Assembly (NCBI GenBank): GCA_038747915.1
Contig: JBCDJJ010000006.1
Coordinates: forward strand, 1-64,000
Source: JBCDAP01 sp038747915
GTDB taxonomy: Bacteria; Planctomycetota; Phycisphaerae; Phycisphaerales; UBA1924
Reading direction: 5' to 3'
Length of the DNA stretch: 64,000 bases
The notes under the pieces were generated by a model that worked only from the letters and a program-made list of their open reading frames with translations, made no database searches and was not told where the DNA came from. Each line of letters opens with the position of its first letter. Position 1 is the stretch's first letter. Shown here piece by piece: positions 18,046 to 27,195 of the stretch. The position numbers and the translations under genes are program-made.

Positions 18046-19085
18046 ACCGAAGCCGATATCGGGTCGCGGGGTGCGCGGCGTTCACGCTGATCGAGCTCCT
18101 GGTTGTTGTGGCGGTGATCGCGCTGCTGATCGGTCTGCTGCTGCCCACACTGGGGCGTGCGCGCGAGGCCGCTGCGGGAATCGGGTGCCTCAGCAACCTG
18201 AAGCAGATGGGTCTCGCGGCGATCGCCTACGCCGAGGACAACGACGCAAGACTGTGGCGCGCACAGGACTGGGCGTTCCGCGGCGTGCTCGAGAACGGCG
18301 AGACGGCGACGAGCAACACGCAGCTTCGGACCTATCAGAAGGGTGTGATGTACCCGTATGTCGAGGACATCGAGTCGCTCGCGGGGTGCCCTTCGAACAA
18401 GCGGGAGGCTGCGTTCGGTCAGTCCGAGAGCCGCTTCCGAGGGAGCAACGCCGAGATCGATGGCTACCGCACGGGCGAGCTCAACTGGGACTACGCCTTT
18501 TCGCATCGCGTCGAGGGTGCCAGACTCGTGATTGCAACACAATTCGGGTATGTCGAGGATCAGCAGTACGCGGCACTTCGCTCGACCGAGAGCGAGAACA
18601 TCACCCGGTTCTCCGGGCTCCCCGTCTTCGTCGAGGAGAGCACGATCTTCAACAACGGGCTGACAAGCGCGGACGACCCCGCGTTCGGCGCCTCATCGAA
18701 CTTTGGTGGGCCGGTGAGCAACTCCGAGTACGGCTTGTGGGGTGGCTCGCGTCCGGGCAGCTCGGGTGAGTTGCCCGGCGACCAGGTCACCACGCGCCAC
18801 AACGGGGCCGGCAACTTCATGTTCCTCCAGGGGCACGCCGAGACCAAGGCGATGCCACAGGAAGCCGGGGAGACCATCGCGGCCGATGGCGACTTCGACG
18901 CGGACAGCGTGTACGTGACCGGCGTGATCAACGCGGCGGATGGCACACGCGGGTGGGTCAACATGGAGCAGCACAAAGCCCGGTGGGAGAGCGATCCGGA
19001 AACCACCCTGTCGGTCTACCGGTATGGATGGATTAATCAGCCGTGTGCTCGGTGCTCGACGCCGTCTTCCCAGTTCGGATTCTGA
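18042..19085 (+). CDS. Pseudopilin-like protein (copy 2)
   Basis: A 347-residue protein with AFTLIELLVVVAVIALL after a short basic leader (MNRSRYRVAGCA), the prepilin cleavage site and assembly helix, followed by LPTLGRAREAAAGIGCLSN. Near residue 250 it has HNGAGNFMFLQGHAE, the H-x9-DG element with Gln in place of Asp. It ends with a CARC motif close to the C-terminus. The ATG overlaps the stop of the upstream HTH-like gene (ATGA). The next gene, a thioredoxin-domain protein, starts 48 bases later. It probably inserts in the inner membrane and is processed by prepilin peptidase into a type II secretion or pilus-like fibre. Confidence 0.85.
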   Translation: MNRSRYRVAGCAAFTLIELLVVVAVIALLIGLLLPTLGRAREAAAGIGCLSNLKQMGLAAIAYAEDNDARLWRAQDWAFRGVLENGETATSNTQLRTYQKGVMYPYVEDIESLAGCPSNKREAAFGQSESRFRGSNAEIDGYRTGELNWDYAFSHRVEGARLVIATQFGYVEDQQYAALRSTESENITRFSGLPVFVEESTIFNNGLTSADDPAFGASSNFGGPVSNSEYGLWGGSRPGSSGELPGDQVTTRHNGAGNFMFLQGHAETKAMPQEAGETIAADGDFDADSVYVTGVINAADGTRGWVNMEQHKARWESDPETTLSVYRYGWINQPCARCSTPSSQFGF

Positions 19086-19133
19086 ATCTGCGCACACTCG
19101 GATCGTATCGCTCGACTCACTTTGGAGACGCTG

Positions 19134-20483
19134 ATGAACCCTCGCTCGCTTGCTGTTGCTGCCCTCGCCACACTGTGTACGACGGTAGCGGCGAACCCGT
19201 TCGCGCCGGCGTCCGCGACGCTCACTTCGGAGCCGACCAAGATCATCGACAGCACCGCGGCGATCACCGCGGGTGGCGAGGCGATGGAGGCGATCGGTCG
19301 TCTGGGCTTCTCGCTCGGCACGATGCGGTACGTGCCGACGAGGATCGAGCTCACGACCGAGAAGCCGGCGATCGTCGCGATCGAGCCCGACTACGAGGGA
19401 GAGGTCCGCTACGGGCTCGTGCAACTCGGCGCCGGTGGCGTACAGGCCTTCCCGCTTGTCCTCGACACCACCGAGCACGACTGCCGTCTCTACATCGACA
19501 CCAACGGGAATGGTGACCTGACCGACGACGGCGACGGCTCGTGGCCGAACCGGCGCGAGTCGGAGGGAAGCCTGCCTTCCTTTAGCGGGGCGTACGCGTT
19601 CCACGTGTCCTATGACGACACCGAAGAACCACTCCCGTTCGGTCTGAATTTCTATCACCGACTCGGCGACGAGTCCGTCATGATGTATCGTGCCGGCGCG
19701 ATGGTCGGTGAGATCACCATCGCGGGTGAGACGATGCCTGTTGCGCTGGTCGATCAGAGTAACACCGGGGATTACTCGACCGGGTTCAGCCTCGACGGTG
19801 GGTATGGACCGTCGAACCGAAGCGACTATTCGGTGGTGATCATCCTGAACGGTCGGTCCTTCGATGCCCGCGGCAGCTTCGAGTACGAGGGGGTGAACTA
19901 CATCGCCCGCTCCGTGTCCGACGGCGCGCGCATCATCGTCGAGCCAACGCCACGGATCATTCCGCTGCCCGAGCGGCTTGAAGCGCGCCGTGAGACGGCG
20001 GAGCGCACCATGCTTGCTGCGGGCGACGAGATTCCTGAGTTCGAGGCGGTGCTGGCGAGCGGTGAGCCACTCGATCTTCATGAGATGATCGGCGAGAGAG
20101 TGATCGTGCTCGACCTGTGGGCGACCTGGTGCGGGCCGTGCAAGGTCGGGATGGAGCACCTCGCGGCGCTCGAACCCCGGCTCGATGACGGCGAGGTGGT
20201 TATCGTCGCGTTGAATGTGCAGGACACGCAGCGTGCCTTCGATACCTTCGTTGACGCCAAGCAGGACGAGTACGATTTCGTCTTCGCCCGCGATCCGATC
20301 GGTCGCGACCGGGACATGAGCATCGCTGGCCGGATTTTCGGCGTCCGTGGCATCCCGGCTACCTTCATCATCGGTCTCGACGGGACGGTGACCTCCGCCA
20401 TCAGCGGCGCCAGCGCCGAGGACACACGGGTCGAAGAGGCACTGCGTGACCTTGGTGTGACGATCGCTGACGCGGTGAACTGA
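19134..20483 (+). CDS. Exported TlpA/ResA-like thioredoxin protein with a novel N-terminal region
   Basis: A 449-residue protein. TTGGAG at 19122-19127 precedes the ATG at 19134, and the first residues form a signal peptide (SLAVAALATLCTTVAA). The N-terminal 290 residues are an unrecognised beta-rich region with a calcium-loop-like DTNGNGDLTDDGDG near residue 125. The C-terminal 150 residues are a thioredoxin fold with WATWCGPC (C333 and C336) and the later cis-proline loop GIPATFIIG. Redox proteins of this type reduce or shuffle disulfides in the periplasm. The upstream pseudopilin has CARC and other cysteines that could be its substrate; that link is inference. Confidence 0.8.
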   Translation: MNPRSLAVAALATLCTTVAANPFAPASATLTSEPTKIIDSTAAITAGGEAMEAIGRLGFSLGTMRYVPTRIELTTEKPAIVAIEPDYEGEVRYGLVQLGAGGVQAFPLVLDTTEHDCRLYIDTNGNGDLTDDGDGSWPNRRESEGSLPSFSGAYAFHVSYDDTEEPLPFGLNFYHRLGDESVMMYRAGAMVGEITIAGETMPVALVDQSNTGDYSTGFSLDGGYGPSNRSDYSVVIILNGRSFDARGSFEYEGVNYIARSVSDGARIIVEPTPRIIPLPERLEARRETAERTMLAAGDEIPEFEAVLASGEPLDLHEMIGERVIVLDLWATWCGPCKVGMEHLAALEPRLDDGEVVIVALNVQDTQRAFDTFVDAKQDEYDFVFARDPIGRDRDMSIAGRIFGVRGIPATFIIGLDGTVTSAISGASAEDTRVEEALRDLGVTIADAVN

Positions 20484-20928
20484 TTCAGCCGGCCGCTCAC
20501 CACGGGCTGCTGGGGCGACCGACGTGACCTGCTTGCCGTGTGATACACGGGGGTACGTGAGAGCCACTGCGTGCATACCACGCCGCTTAGGGTGGGTGAA
20601 CGCGATCACTCGTGCCCATCGACGGTTACGGGCAGACTGCTCGATGCCATGGTGCGCGGCCTGTTGCTTGAAGACCGGGGCTGCCTCGCACACACCGCGG
20701 GTGCTGTAGGGTCCTATGGACCGTGACGCACTGCCTGCCATCATCCTCGTCATCTACCGCCTCAGAAGTGATTTCTTGTATGCGAACGGTTGCGTCACGG
20801 CGCGGTATCGCCCACGGTCTCCTGGCAGTCGCACGAGTATCGTCCGGCGAGTGATTCTTGGAACCCCGTGGTATGAGAGATCTCGGCAGCAGCTCCGGTG
20901 CGAGCGGTCGTGACAAGGAAGGTTTGAA
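20484..20928. other. Noncoding region upstream of the GH3 gene
   Basis: About 445 bases without credible coding potential. It contains a small perfect inverted repeat GGTCC-TAT-GGACC near 20710 and an imperfect LacI-like palindrome TGCGAACGGTTGCG at 20781-20794. AAGGAAGG lies just before the GTG start of the GH3 gene. No RNA gene was seen. Confidence 0.4.
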
Positions 20929-23187
20929 GTGAGCACATCACATATGGAGTCGACCGGCGAACGAGACCGACTCGTTCGGCCGCAGCCGCCACCGTTTTTC
21001 GGTCATGCCGCTATTGAGCAACGGGTGTCCGACCTGCTTGCGCGGATGACACTGGAAGAGAAGGTCGGGCAACTTGTGCAGTTCTCGAGTGGTGGAGCGA
21101 CCGGGCCGGACAATGTCGAGGTCAACGAGCGAGAGCTGGCTGCCCAGGGATTCATCGGATCGATCCTCAACACGAGCGGGGCCGATGACATCAATCCGAT
21201 CCAGCGCTGCGCTGTTGAAGACTCGCGGCTTGGGATTCCCATCTTGTTCGCGCTCGACGTGATCCACGGGTACAGGACGATTTTCCCCGTCCCACTTGGG
21301 CTGTCTGCGACTTGGGATCTCGAACTGATCGAGCGGTGCGCGCGGATGTCGGCCGTGGAGGCGGCATCGGAGGGGATCCGATGGAACTTCTCACCCATGG
21401 TGGATGTGAGCCACGATGCGCGGTGGGGCCGCATCATGGAGTCTGGGGGCGAGGATACGCTCCTCAACGAGGCGGTCGCAGCGGCATTCGTCCGCGGCTA
21501 CCAGGGCGACGACCTCTCCGAGCCGACCAGCATGCTCGCGTGCGCGAAGCATCTCGCGGGGTACGGCGCACCGATCGGCGGCCGGGATTACGACTCGGTC
21601 GAGCTGTCGGAACGAACACTGCGTGATACCTACCTCCCACCCTTCAAGGCGGCGCTCGACGCGGGGTGCGCCACGATGATGAGCGGGTTTCACACGGTCG
21701 CCGGCGTTCCCTCCACCGCCAACCGACACATACTCCGAGACATCCTTCGCGACGAATGGGGATTTCAGGGGATTGTGGTGAGCGACTGGAACTCGATCGG
21801 TGAGTTGGTCACTCATGGCGTCGCGATCGACGGTCGCACCGCGGCGCTCAAGGCGTTTTCGGCCGGCGTTGACGTCGACATGCAGGCTAACCTCTACGTC
21901 ACCCAACTGGCTGATCTTGTTCGTGCCGGCGAGATCGCTGAGGATGTGCTGAACGACGCGGTGCGCCGCATGCTCCGGCTTAAGTGTGCGCTCGGGCTCT
22001 TTGAGCGGCCGTATGTCGATGCTGGGGCGAGCTCATCGACGATCCTCACGCCCGCCCATCGCGCGGTCGCTCGGCAAGCAGCCGAGCGGTCGTTCGTGCT
22101 GCTCCAGAATCAGGCACTCGCGAGTGGTCGCCCCGCACTCCCCATCGATACAGCAACGACGACCGTCGCGCTCATCGGTCCGTACGCGCGTTCGCACCAC
22201 GGGCTCCTCGGCGGGTGGGTCATGCGGGGCAGGGACGAGGACACCGCGCCGATCGCCCCGGCGCTCGGTGAACGCCTGGGTGAGAACCTGCTGATCGCGG
22301 ACGGCTGTGGTTTCGAGCGCGACGAGCGTGACGCGGCGTCGATACAAGAGGCTGTCGAGGTTGCTCGGCGCGCCGATGTGGCCGTGTTGGTGCTGGGCGA
22401 GCGGTGGGACATGAGCGGCGAGGCTCGTTCGCGCACGCGGCTCGACCTTCCCGGCGGTCAGCAGGAGCTACTCAAGGCCGTCGCGGCGACCCGAACGCCG
22501 GTGGTCCTGGTGGTGTTTACCGGTCGCCCGCTGGTCCTGACACGTGAGGCGGAGGATGCGTCGTCGATGCTACTCGCCTGGTTCCCCGGCACTGAGGCCG
22601 GTCCGGCACTCGCGCGCGTGCTTTGTGGTGAGGTCAGCCCGTCTGGTCGACTTACCGCGAGCTTCCCGAGGCATGTCGGCCAGATGCCGATGCCGTACAG
22701 CATGCTGAGCACCGGCCGCCCGGTGGACAGCGATACGGGCGCGCACGCGATGGTGGTCGGGTATCGAGATGAGGCTCGTGCCTCGCTCTTTCCCTTTGGA
22801 TTCGGCCTGAGCTACACCGCGTTCGAGTATTCGACTACTGCTGTGAGCGCCGACGCACTCTCGGCGCGCGACCTCGACGATGGTGCGATGCTCGGTGTCA
22901 GTGCGACGATTACCAATACCGGCTCACGACCCGGAACAGAGACCGCCCAGCTGTACGTGGAGCACCGCGGCGGGTCGGTGGCTCGGCCTACCCGGCTGCT
23001 CAAGGGGTTCCGTCGTGTTCACCTCGACACCGGCGAGGAGTGCCGAGTCGAGTTCACGCTGTCCGCGGCGGATCTTCGCTATACGGGCGAGGGAGTGCGT
23101 GAGGTCTGTGAGCCGGGTGTGCTCAGCGCGGTTATCGCGCCACACGCTGCCGACGGGACACCCGTTTCGGTCCAGATCACGACATAG
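20929..23187 (+). CDS. GH3 beta-glycosidase, BglX-like
   Basis: A 752-residue glycoside hydrolase family 3 enzyme, close to the usual BglX length. Order: (beta/alpha)8 domain (about 25-360), alpha/beta sandwich (about 385-600) and a fibronectin type III-like domain (about 660-750). The BglX signature LDVIHGYRTIFPVPLGLS is present, and VVSDWNS contains the predicted nucleophile D286. KHLAGYG is the substrate-binding KH motif. No signal peptide is seen, so it is probably cytoplasmic, or exported by an atypical route. It would release terminal beta-linked glucose, galactose or xylose from oligosaccharides. AAGGAAGG supports the GTG start; an ATG at 20944 is possible. It lies next to the galactanase genes but has no copy of their palindromic operator upstream. 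Confidence 0.9.
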   Translation: MSTSHMESTGERDRLVRPQPPPFFGHAAIEQRVSDLLARMTLEEKVGQLVQFSSGGATGPDNVEVNERELAAQGFIGSILNTSGADDINPIQRCAVEDSRLGIPILFALDVIHGYRTIFPVPLGLSATWDLELIERCARMSAVEAASEGIRWNFSPMVDVSHDARWGRIMESGGEDTLLNEAVAAAFVRGYQGDDLSEPTSMLACAKHLAGYGAPIGGRDYDSVELSERTLRDTYLPPFKAALDAGCATMMSGFHTVAGVPSTANRHILRDILRDEWGFQGIVVSDWNSIGELVTHGVAIDGRTAALKAFSAGVDVDMQANLYVTQLADLVRAGEIAEDVLNDAVRRMLRLKCALGLFERPYVDAGASSSTILTPAHRAVARQAAERSFVLLQNQALASGRPALPIDTATTTVALIGPYARSHHGLLGGWVMRGRDEDTAPIAPALGERLGENLLIADGCGFERDERDAASIQEAVEVARRADVAVLVLGERWDMSGEARSRTRLDLPGGQQELLKAVAATRTPVVLVVFTGRPLVLTREAEDASSMLLAWFPGTEAGPALARVLCGEVSPSGRLTASFPRHVGQMPMPYSMLSTGRPVDSDTGAHAMVVGYRDEARASLFPFGFGLSYTAFEYSTTAVSADALSARDLDDGAMLGVSATITNTGSRPGTETAQLYVEHRGGSVARPTRLLKGFRRVHLDTGEECRVEFTLSAADLRYTGEGVREVCEPGVLSAVIAPHAADGTPVSVQITT

Positions 23188-23219
23188 GGCATCGGCGGCC
23201 GTCACGGAACACGTGGCAT

Positions 23220-24242
23220 TCATCGTCCATTCCGCTGTTCACGGTTCTCGCGTCCGGTGAGCGCAACCAGCGCCAGCTCGGGCAGATCCGTCTGGATGAT
23301 CGAGCAGCCGAGCGCTCGCAGTCGTTGGTACACGCGGAGGCCCTCGCTGGGGGTGTTGTAGTCACCCAGGCCAGAGATGCTCCAGTCTCCGAGTGCGTTG
23401 CACCACAGCCGCCCACCTCGTTGCTCGGTGCGATCGGCAGCTTCGGTGATGAGGGCGGTCGGGTTGTCGACCGGCGAGACAGCGAGTTCGATCGCCGACA
23501 CCGCACGATCGGTATCACCCAGTGCGGCATCAAGTTGTGCCCGGCTGCGCACGATTGGCATGATCATGATGCCCGGCCACCGCTCGTGCATGCCGGCGGC
23601 AATATCTCGTGCAGTTGGCGTCCACTCGAGCTTGAACAGGCAGTGGTCCAACAGGCCGAGCTGCCCGGCGATCTCCGCGGCCTCGGCGATCGAGCCGTCT
23701 TTGATGTCGAGATTGAGGATGATGCGTCCTCGAGCAGCCTGCAGCGCCTCCTCCACCGTGGGGACCCGCTCGCTCGTCACACGGATCCCGTGCACCAGGC
23801 GGAGCTCGCGGATCTCCGCGAGCGAGAACTCGTCCATCTCTCCCCAGCCTGTTGTCGTCCGGCCCACGTTCCAGTCGTGCATGAGCACAAAGTGCCCGTC
23901 ATTCGTGCGGTGCACATCCACCTCGACGATGTGTGCGCCGAGCTCCGCAGCGGCGATGATTGCGGGGATCGAGTTCTCTGGGTGATCGCGGTGGAACCCG
24001 CGGTGCGCAACGATGAGTGTGTCCCGGTCCGGCGCGCTATTGAGCATCGCCCGGACGTGGGACGGGTCGTTCGTGGGGACGATGGCCTTACCGTCAACTC
24101 GCTGGGTGTGTGACGATGTGGACCCTGTGTTCGACGTGCCCGATCGGACATGAGCACACGACACTCCGCCGATGATCGCAGCGAGCGCAAGGATCCATAT
24201 CGAGGAAGGCCACATCCGGGGCCCTCGCGCATACCTCAGCAT
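23220..24242 (-). CDS. Glycerophosphodiester phosphodiesterase-family lipoprotein
   Basis: A 340-residue protein with the GDPD TIM-barrel signature: VAHRGFHRDHPENS, EVDVHRTNDGHFVLMHD (metal-binding Glu/Asp and catalytic His) and NLDIKD. The N-terminus is a lipoprotein signal with lipobox GGVSC, so it is probably membrane-anchored in the periplasm. The start at 24242 overlaps the stop of the GH53 gene by 7 bases; a second ATG at 24215 also gives an intact lipoprotein signal. GDPD enzymes hydrolyse glycerophosphodiesters, and some members act on other phosphodiesters. Being the last gene of a galactanase operon, it may cleave glycerol-linked sugars, which is inference. Confidence 0.85.
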   Translation of the reverse strand: MLRYARGPRMWPSSIWILALAAIIGGVSCAHVRSGTSNTGSTSSHTQRVDGKAIVPTNDPSHVRAMLNSAPDRDTLIVAHRGFHRDHPENSIPAIIAAAELGAHIVEVDVHRTNDGHFVLMHDWNVGRTTTGWGEMDEFSLAEIRELRLVHGIRVTSERVPTVEEALQAARGRIILNLDIKDGSIAEAAEIAGQLGLLDHCLFKLEWTPTARDIAAGMHERWPGIMIMPIVRSRAQLDAALGDTDRAVSAIELAVSPVDNPTALITEAADRTEQRGGRLWCNALGDWSISGLGDYNTPSEGLRVYQRLRALGCSIIQTDLPELALVALTGRENREQRNGR

Positions 24243-26263
24243 CCGCCGGCCAGCAGTGATGAGAACGCAGCAACGTCGAAGACATCGAGCTGGCCATCAC
24301 CTGTCACATCGGTGACGGGCCGCCCGGCGTTGAAGTACTCCAAGAATGTCACCACGTCATCGGCGGTTCGGACACCATCGTCGTTCACATCGGCATCGGC
24401 CACAGCCTGGGCCCGGCGGTTTGCGGGTGAGAGGTCGAATACCGTGTGCTGAGTGCCGGGGAAGGTTGTGAGGTCGATGGCCGAAGACACAGCGAACGGT
24501 GCCGTGACGTTCGACGGCAGCGGTGGCAGCCACTGGTCGGTCATCACGCCCTCGCGCTTGAGGATGAGTGTGAGCACGCCGATCCCCGCATGCTGATCGA
24601 GCGGGGAGGCGAGGGCGCCGCGTGGGATGAAGACCTCCAGCCCGGTGGTTGCCGAGGCCGGCGCGCCGCACGACGAGCCGATGCCCGCGGTGTTGCCGTT
24701 GTCGTGCGCAACGACGATGCCATGCGGGTTCGTGCCGTTGATCAGCGCCGACTCGCCCGCGCCGACTACGACGCTTCCGAGAAAGGTGGTCTGTGTCGAC
24801 GGACCGAGGTCGATGCGGTCGACGAACATCGTCCCGTTCCATGTGTTGAACGCGAGCGCGAGATCGGGCTTGAAGCCGGGATCGAGGACCATGTCATCGA
24901 GGATGGGGATTCCCGCTGGCAGACCGGCCGGCAGGTCGAGCACCTGTTGCCCTTGTGTGCCCTGCGGGTCGAGGTCGAGCAGAACGACGAGGGCGCCGCC
25001 GCGGTCTTCGAGGTTGCCGGTGATGCCGATGTGCAGCCCGCCGGACCGTTGCGTCAGGAAGAGCGCATCGAGCTGATCGACGAGTGGTGAGGCAGGAACC
25101 CGTGCCTGCTCGGCGACGGGCTGCGCGTAGGCTGCATCCTGCCCGACATGCCGGCCATCGATCGGTGTTGCAGCCGCGGCGTACCGCTCCAGGCCGGGCT
25201 GGGCGACAGCGTTGAAGTCGAACAGTGCGAGATTCTCTCTCGACGAATCCTCGACGATGCCCGGCACCTGCGCCGGCTCCCAGTACGAGACGCCGAGCCC
25301 TCGGTCGTCACCGACCGCATGCACACGATCCCACACCGCCTCCAGGTATTCGGCCTGGCCGTTTGGTGAGGGGAAGTAGCTCGAGATCAGGTCATCGGGC
25401 CAGTTGCTCGGACCGATTCTGTTGCCGCGTGAATCCCCGAAGCCGAGTGTCCAGGGGTACGCGGTCTCGGCGACCATCACCGGCTTCGCGGTGGCACCGG
25501 CCATGGCACCGAGACCACTTTCGAGCACATCGAGCTGGCCGTGGAACCACGAGTAGTACGACAGGCCGGCGATGTCGTAGTCGACACCACGCGACTCGAT
25601 CTCGTCGAAGAAGAACCCAAGCGAATCACCGCCGGGATGCACGATCACCAAGGGGGTCTGAGCGATCTCCGCGTCATCGACCGCCTGGCGCGCGCTGGCG
25701 ACGAGCTCGATGAACGGTGCCCACTGCGGCGAGCCGCCGCCGAAGATCTGACCATCCGGCCAGAGCATGCCGTTCTGGATCTCGTTACCGAGCTGAACGT
25801 GGGTGAGGGGAATGCTCGACGCCTCGAACGTCTCGAGGACGGCTCGTGTGTAGTTGTAGAGCTGCTCGTTGAGCGCTGGGAATCCGAGATCGGCCCACGC
25901 CGCTGGTTTGGTCTGTTGGCCGGGGTCCGCCCAGGTATCGGAGTAGTGGAAGTTGAGCCAGATGTCGAGACCGGCATCGTGGCACTCGGCGGCGACATCG
26001 AGCACGTCGGCGAGCCCGGTGTACGGCTCGATCGGGTCGACCCACAATCGGAGGCGCACCGTGTTGTACCCGGCATCGGCCAGCGCATCGGCGAGCGACA
26101 CCGGCCCGCGGAACGTGGTGAACGTGATGCCACCATCGTGCGCACGGTTCAGCGAGCTGACATCGGCGGAGACGATCGGCTCGATCAGCCCCGGCCCGTC
26201 GGCGGACGACGATGCTGCAGCGACCGCCGTGATCGACCATGAAAGAAGAGCTCGTGTGGCCAT
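24236..26263 (-). CDS. Secreted GH53 endo-beta-1,4-galactanase with dockerin-like end
   Basis: A 675-residue secreted enzyme. A short signal peptide (SWSITAVAAASSSA) is followed by a GH53 barrel (about 30-360). It has HYSDTWADPGQQ, VQLGNEI with acid/base E161 and MVAETAYPW with nucleophile E266, all hallmarks of arabinogalactan endo-beta-1,4-galactanase. Residues about 390-600 form a beta domain resembling a carbohydrate-binding or NEAT-like module (DPGFKPDLALAFN). The last 65 residues carry two calcium-loop repeats (DADVNDDGVRTADD, DVTGDGQLDVFD) ending GGC, a GC-type dockerin. It lies 5 bases downstream of a pseudopilin gene and overlaps the GDPD gene, so all are in one operon behind the operator at 29449. 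Confidence 0.92.
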   Translation of the reverse strand: MATRALLSWSITAVAAASSSADGPGLIEPIVSADVSSLNRAHDGGITFTTFRGPVSLADALADAGYNTVRLRLWVDPIEPYTGLADVLDVAAECHDAGLDIWLNFHYSDTWADPGQQTKPAAWADLGFPALNEQLYNYTRAVLETFEASSIPLTHVQLGNEIQNGMLWPDGQIFGGGSPQWAPFIELVASARQAVDDAEIAQTPLVIVHPGGDSLGFFFDEIESRGVDYDIAGLSYYSWFHGQLDVLESGLGAMAGATAKPVMVAETAYPWTLGFGDSRGNRIGPSNWPDDLISSYFPSPNGQAEYLEAVWDRVHAVGDDRGLGVSYWEPAQVPGIVEDSSRENLALFDFNAVAQPGLERYAAAATPIDGRHVGQDAAYAQPVAEQARVPASPLVDQLDALFLTQRSGGLHIGITGNLEDRGGALVVLLDLDPQGTQGQQVLDLPAGLPAGIPILDDMVLDPGFKPDLALAFNTWNGTMFVDRIDLGPSTQTTFLGSVVVGAGESALINGTNPHGIVVAHDNGNTAGIGSSCGAPASATTGLEVFIPRGALASPLDQHAGIGVLTLILKREGVMTDQWLPPLPSNVTAPFAVSSAIDLTTFPGTQHTVFDLSPANRRAQAVADADVNDDGVRTADDVVTFLEYFNAGRPVTDVTGDGQLDVFDVAAFSSLLAGGC

Positions 26264-26268
26264 GACGA

Positions 26269-27093
26269 TCAGTCGCCGGAGTAGGTCTCGCCGTCACGCG
26301 TCGCGCGACCGTGCGTGTCGTAGATGGTGGTCCAGAGCTCGGTCTGCACCTCGCGGTGCGTCTCGAAGCCCGTGCCTCGCATCTGCTCGACATCTTCAAC
26401 CACCGGCTCGATATCGCTCACCGAGATGGCCTCACCATGGCCGTCGAGATATACGGCGTTCTGCGTATTGGCATGTCCTTGTTCGAGAAAGGTCCGCGAC
26501 GGTGTCGCGTCGGCGACGATTGCTGTTCCCGGGCGGAGGCTCCACGACTTCGGAGGGTCTTCTGACCAAAGAGCATTGGGGTTAACGAACTGGGGTCGAG
26601 GTGTCTGCCGCCACCCGACCTGGGACTCGGCGTCCTTCATCGGCCGCATGGCGTAGTGCGTTTCTGTCTCTTCGTTGGTGCCGTTCTCGCCGGGCGGCCA
26701 CGCCTCGAGGAGGTTTGACATGACCCAGTCCGGGCCCTCACGGAGCGGGCAGAACAGAATGCTGTTGTTGATGAGCTGGTCACGGTAACCCCCTTCCCAG
26801 AGCAACCCCCAGCTGTAGAAGCCCGGTTCACCGCCGTCGGCCTCGTCGTACAGCGTGAAACTGTACGCGTAGGTCCAGATGTAGCCGAGCGGGAGTCGAT
26901 CGTCGTGATCGATCGCGTACGTGTTGAGGACGATGGCGAGCTGACGCTGGTTATTCAGGCACTGCGTGTTGAGTGCGCTGGCACGCGCCGAGCCGAGCGC
27001 TGGCAGCAGCAGACCAATCAAGAGCGCGATCACAGCAACAACGACGAGCAGCTCGATGAGTGTAAACCCGTGCTTTGTGCGTCGTGCCATCAT
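26269..27093 (-). CDS. Pseudopilin-like protein in the galactanase operon
   Basis: A 274-residue pseudopilin: basic leader (MMARRTKHG), canonical GFTLIELLVVVAVIALL site, LPALGSARASALNTQCLNN, then a C-terminal domain with HANTQNAVYLDGHGE, an intact H-x9-DG motif. GAAAGG 6 bases upstream supports the start. It sits between the repeat protein (27196-29346) and the GH53 gene with 5 bases to the latter, so it is co-expressed with a secreted galactanase. It is closely similar in layout to the pseudopilin at 36332, the other one in this regulon: same helix, YA..(H/Y)D, CP.R.GPD, WPPG and RPMKD motifs. A role in exporting or displaying the galactan enzymes is inferred. Confidence 0.88.
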   Translation of the reverse strand: MMARRTKHGFTLIELLVVVAVIALLIGLLLPALGSARASALNTQCLNNQRQLAIVLNTYAIDHDDRLPLGYIWTYAYSFTLYDEADGGEPGFYSWGLLWEGGYRDQLINNSILFCPLREGPDWVMSNLLEAWPPGENGTNEETETHYAMRPMKDAESQVGWRQTPRPQFVNPNALWSEDPPKSWSLRPGTAIVADATPSRTFLEQGHANTQNAVYLDGHGEAISVSDIEPVVEDVEQMRGTGFETHREVQTELWTTIYDTHGRATRDGETYSGD

Positions 27094-27195
27094 GACATGC
27101 CTTTCGAGGGTAGCTCGGTGTGTGAAACCGCGAGAGTCGCTTTCGCGGGTCTCGCGGAGGTGAGTCCGTTGTGAACCGGCGATCGGCTCGCCGGC

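Noticed and set aside
18693..20753. A 686-codon minus-strand open frame
   Set aside because: It covers the pseudopilin and thioredoxin genes in antisense and lacks any recognisable motif or ribosome site.
20781..20794. TGCGAACGGTTGCG as a LacI-type operator for the GH3 gene
   Set aside because: The palindrome is imperfect and differs from the five clear sites in its arms; there is no second copy to support it.
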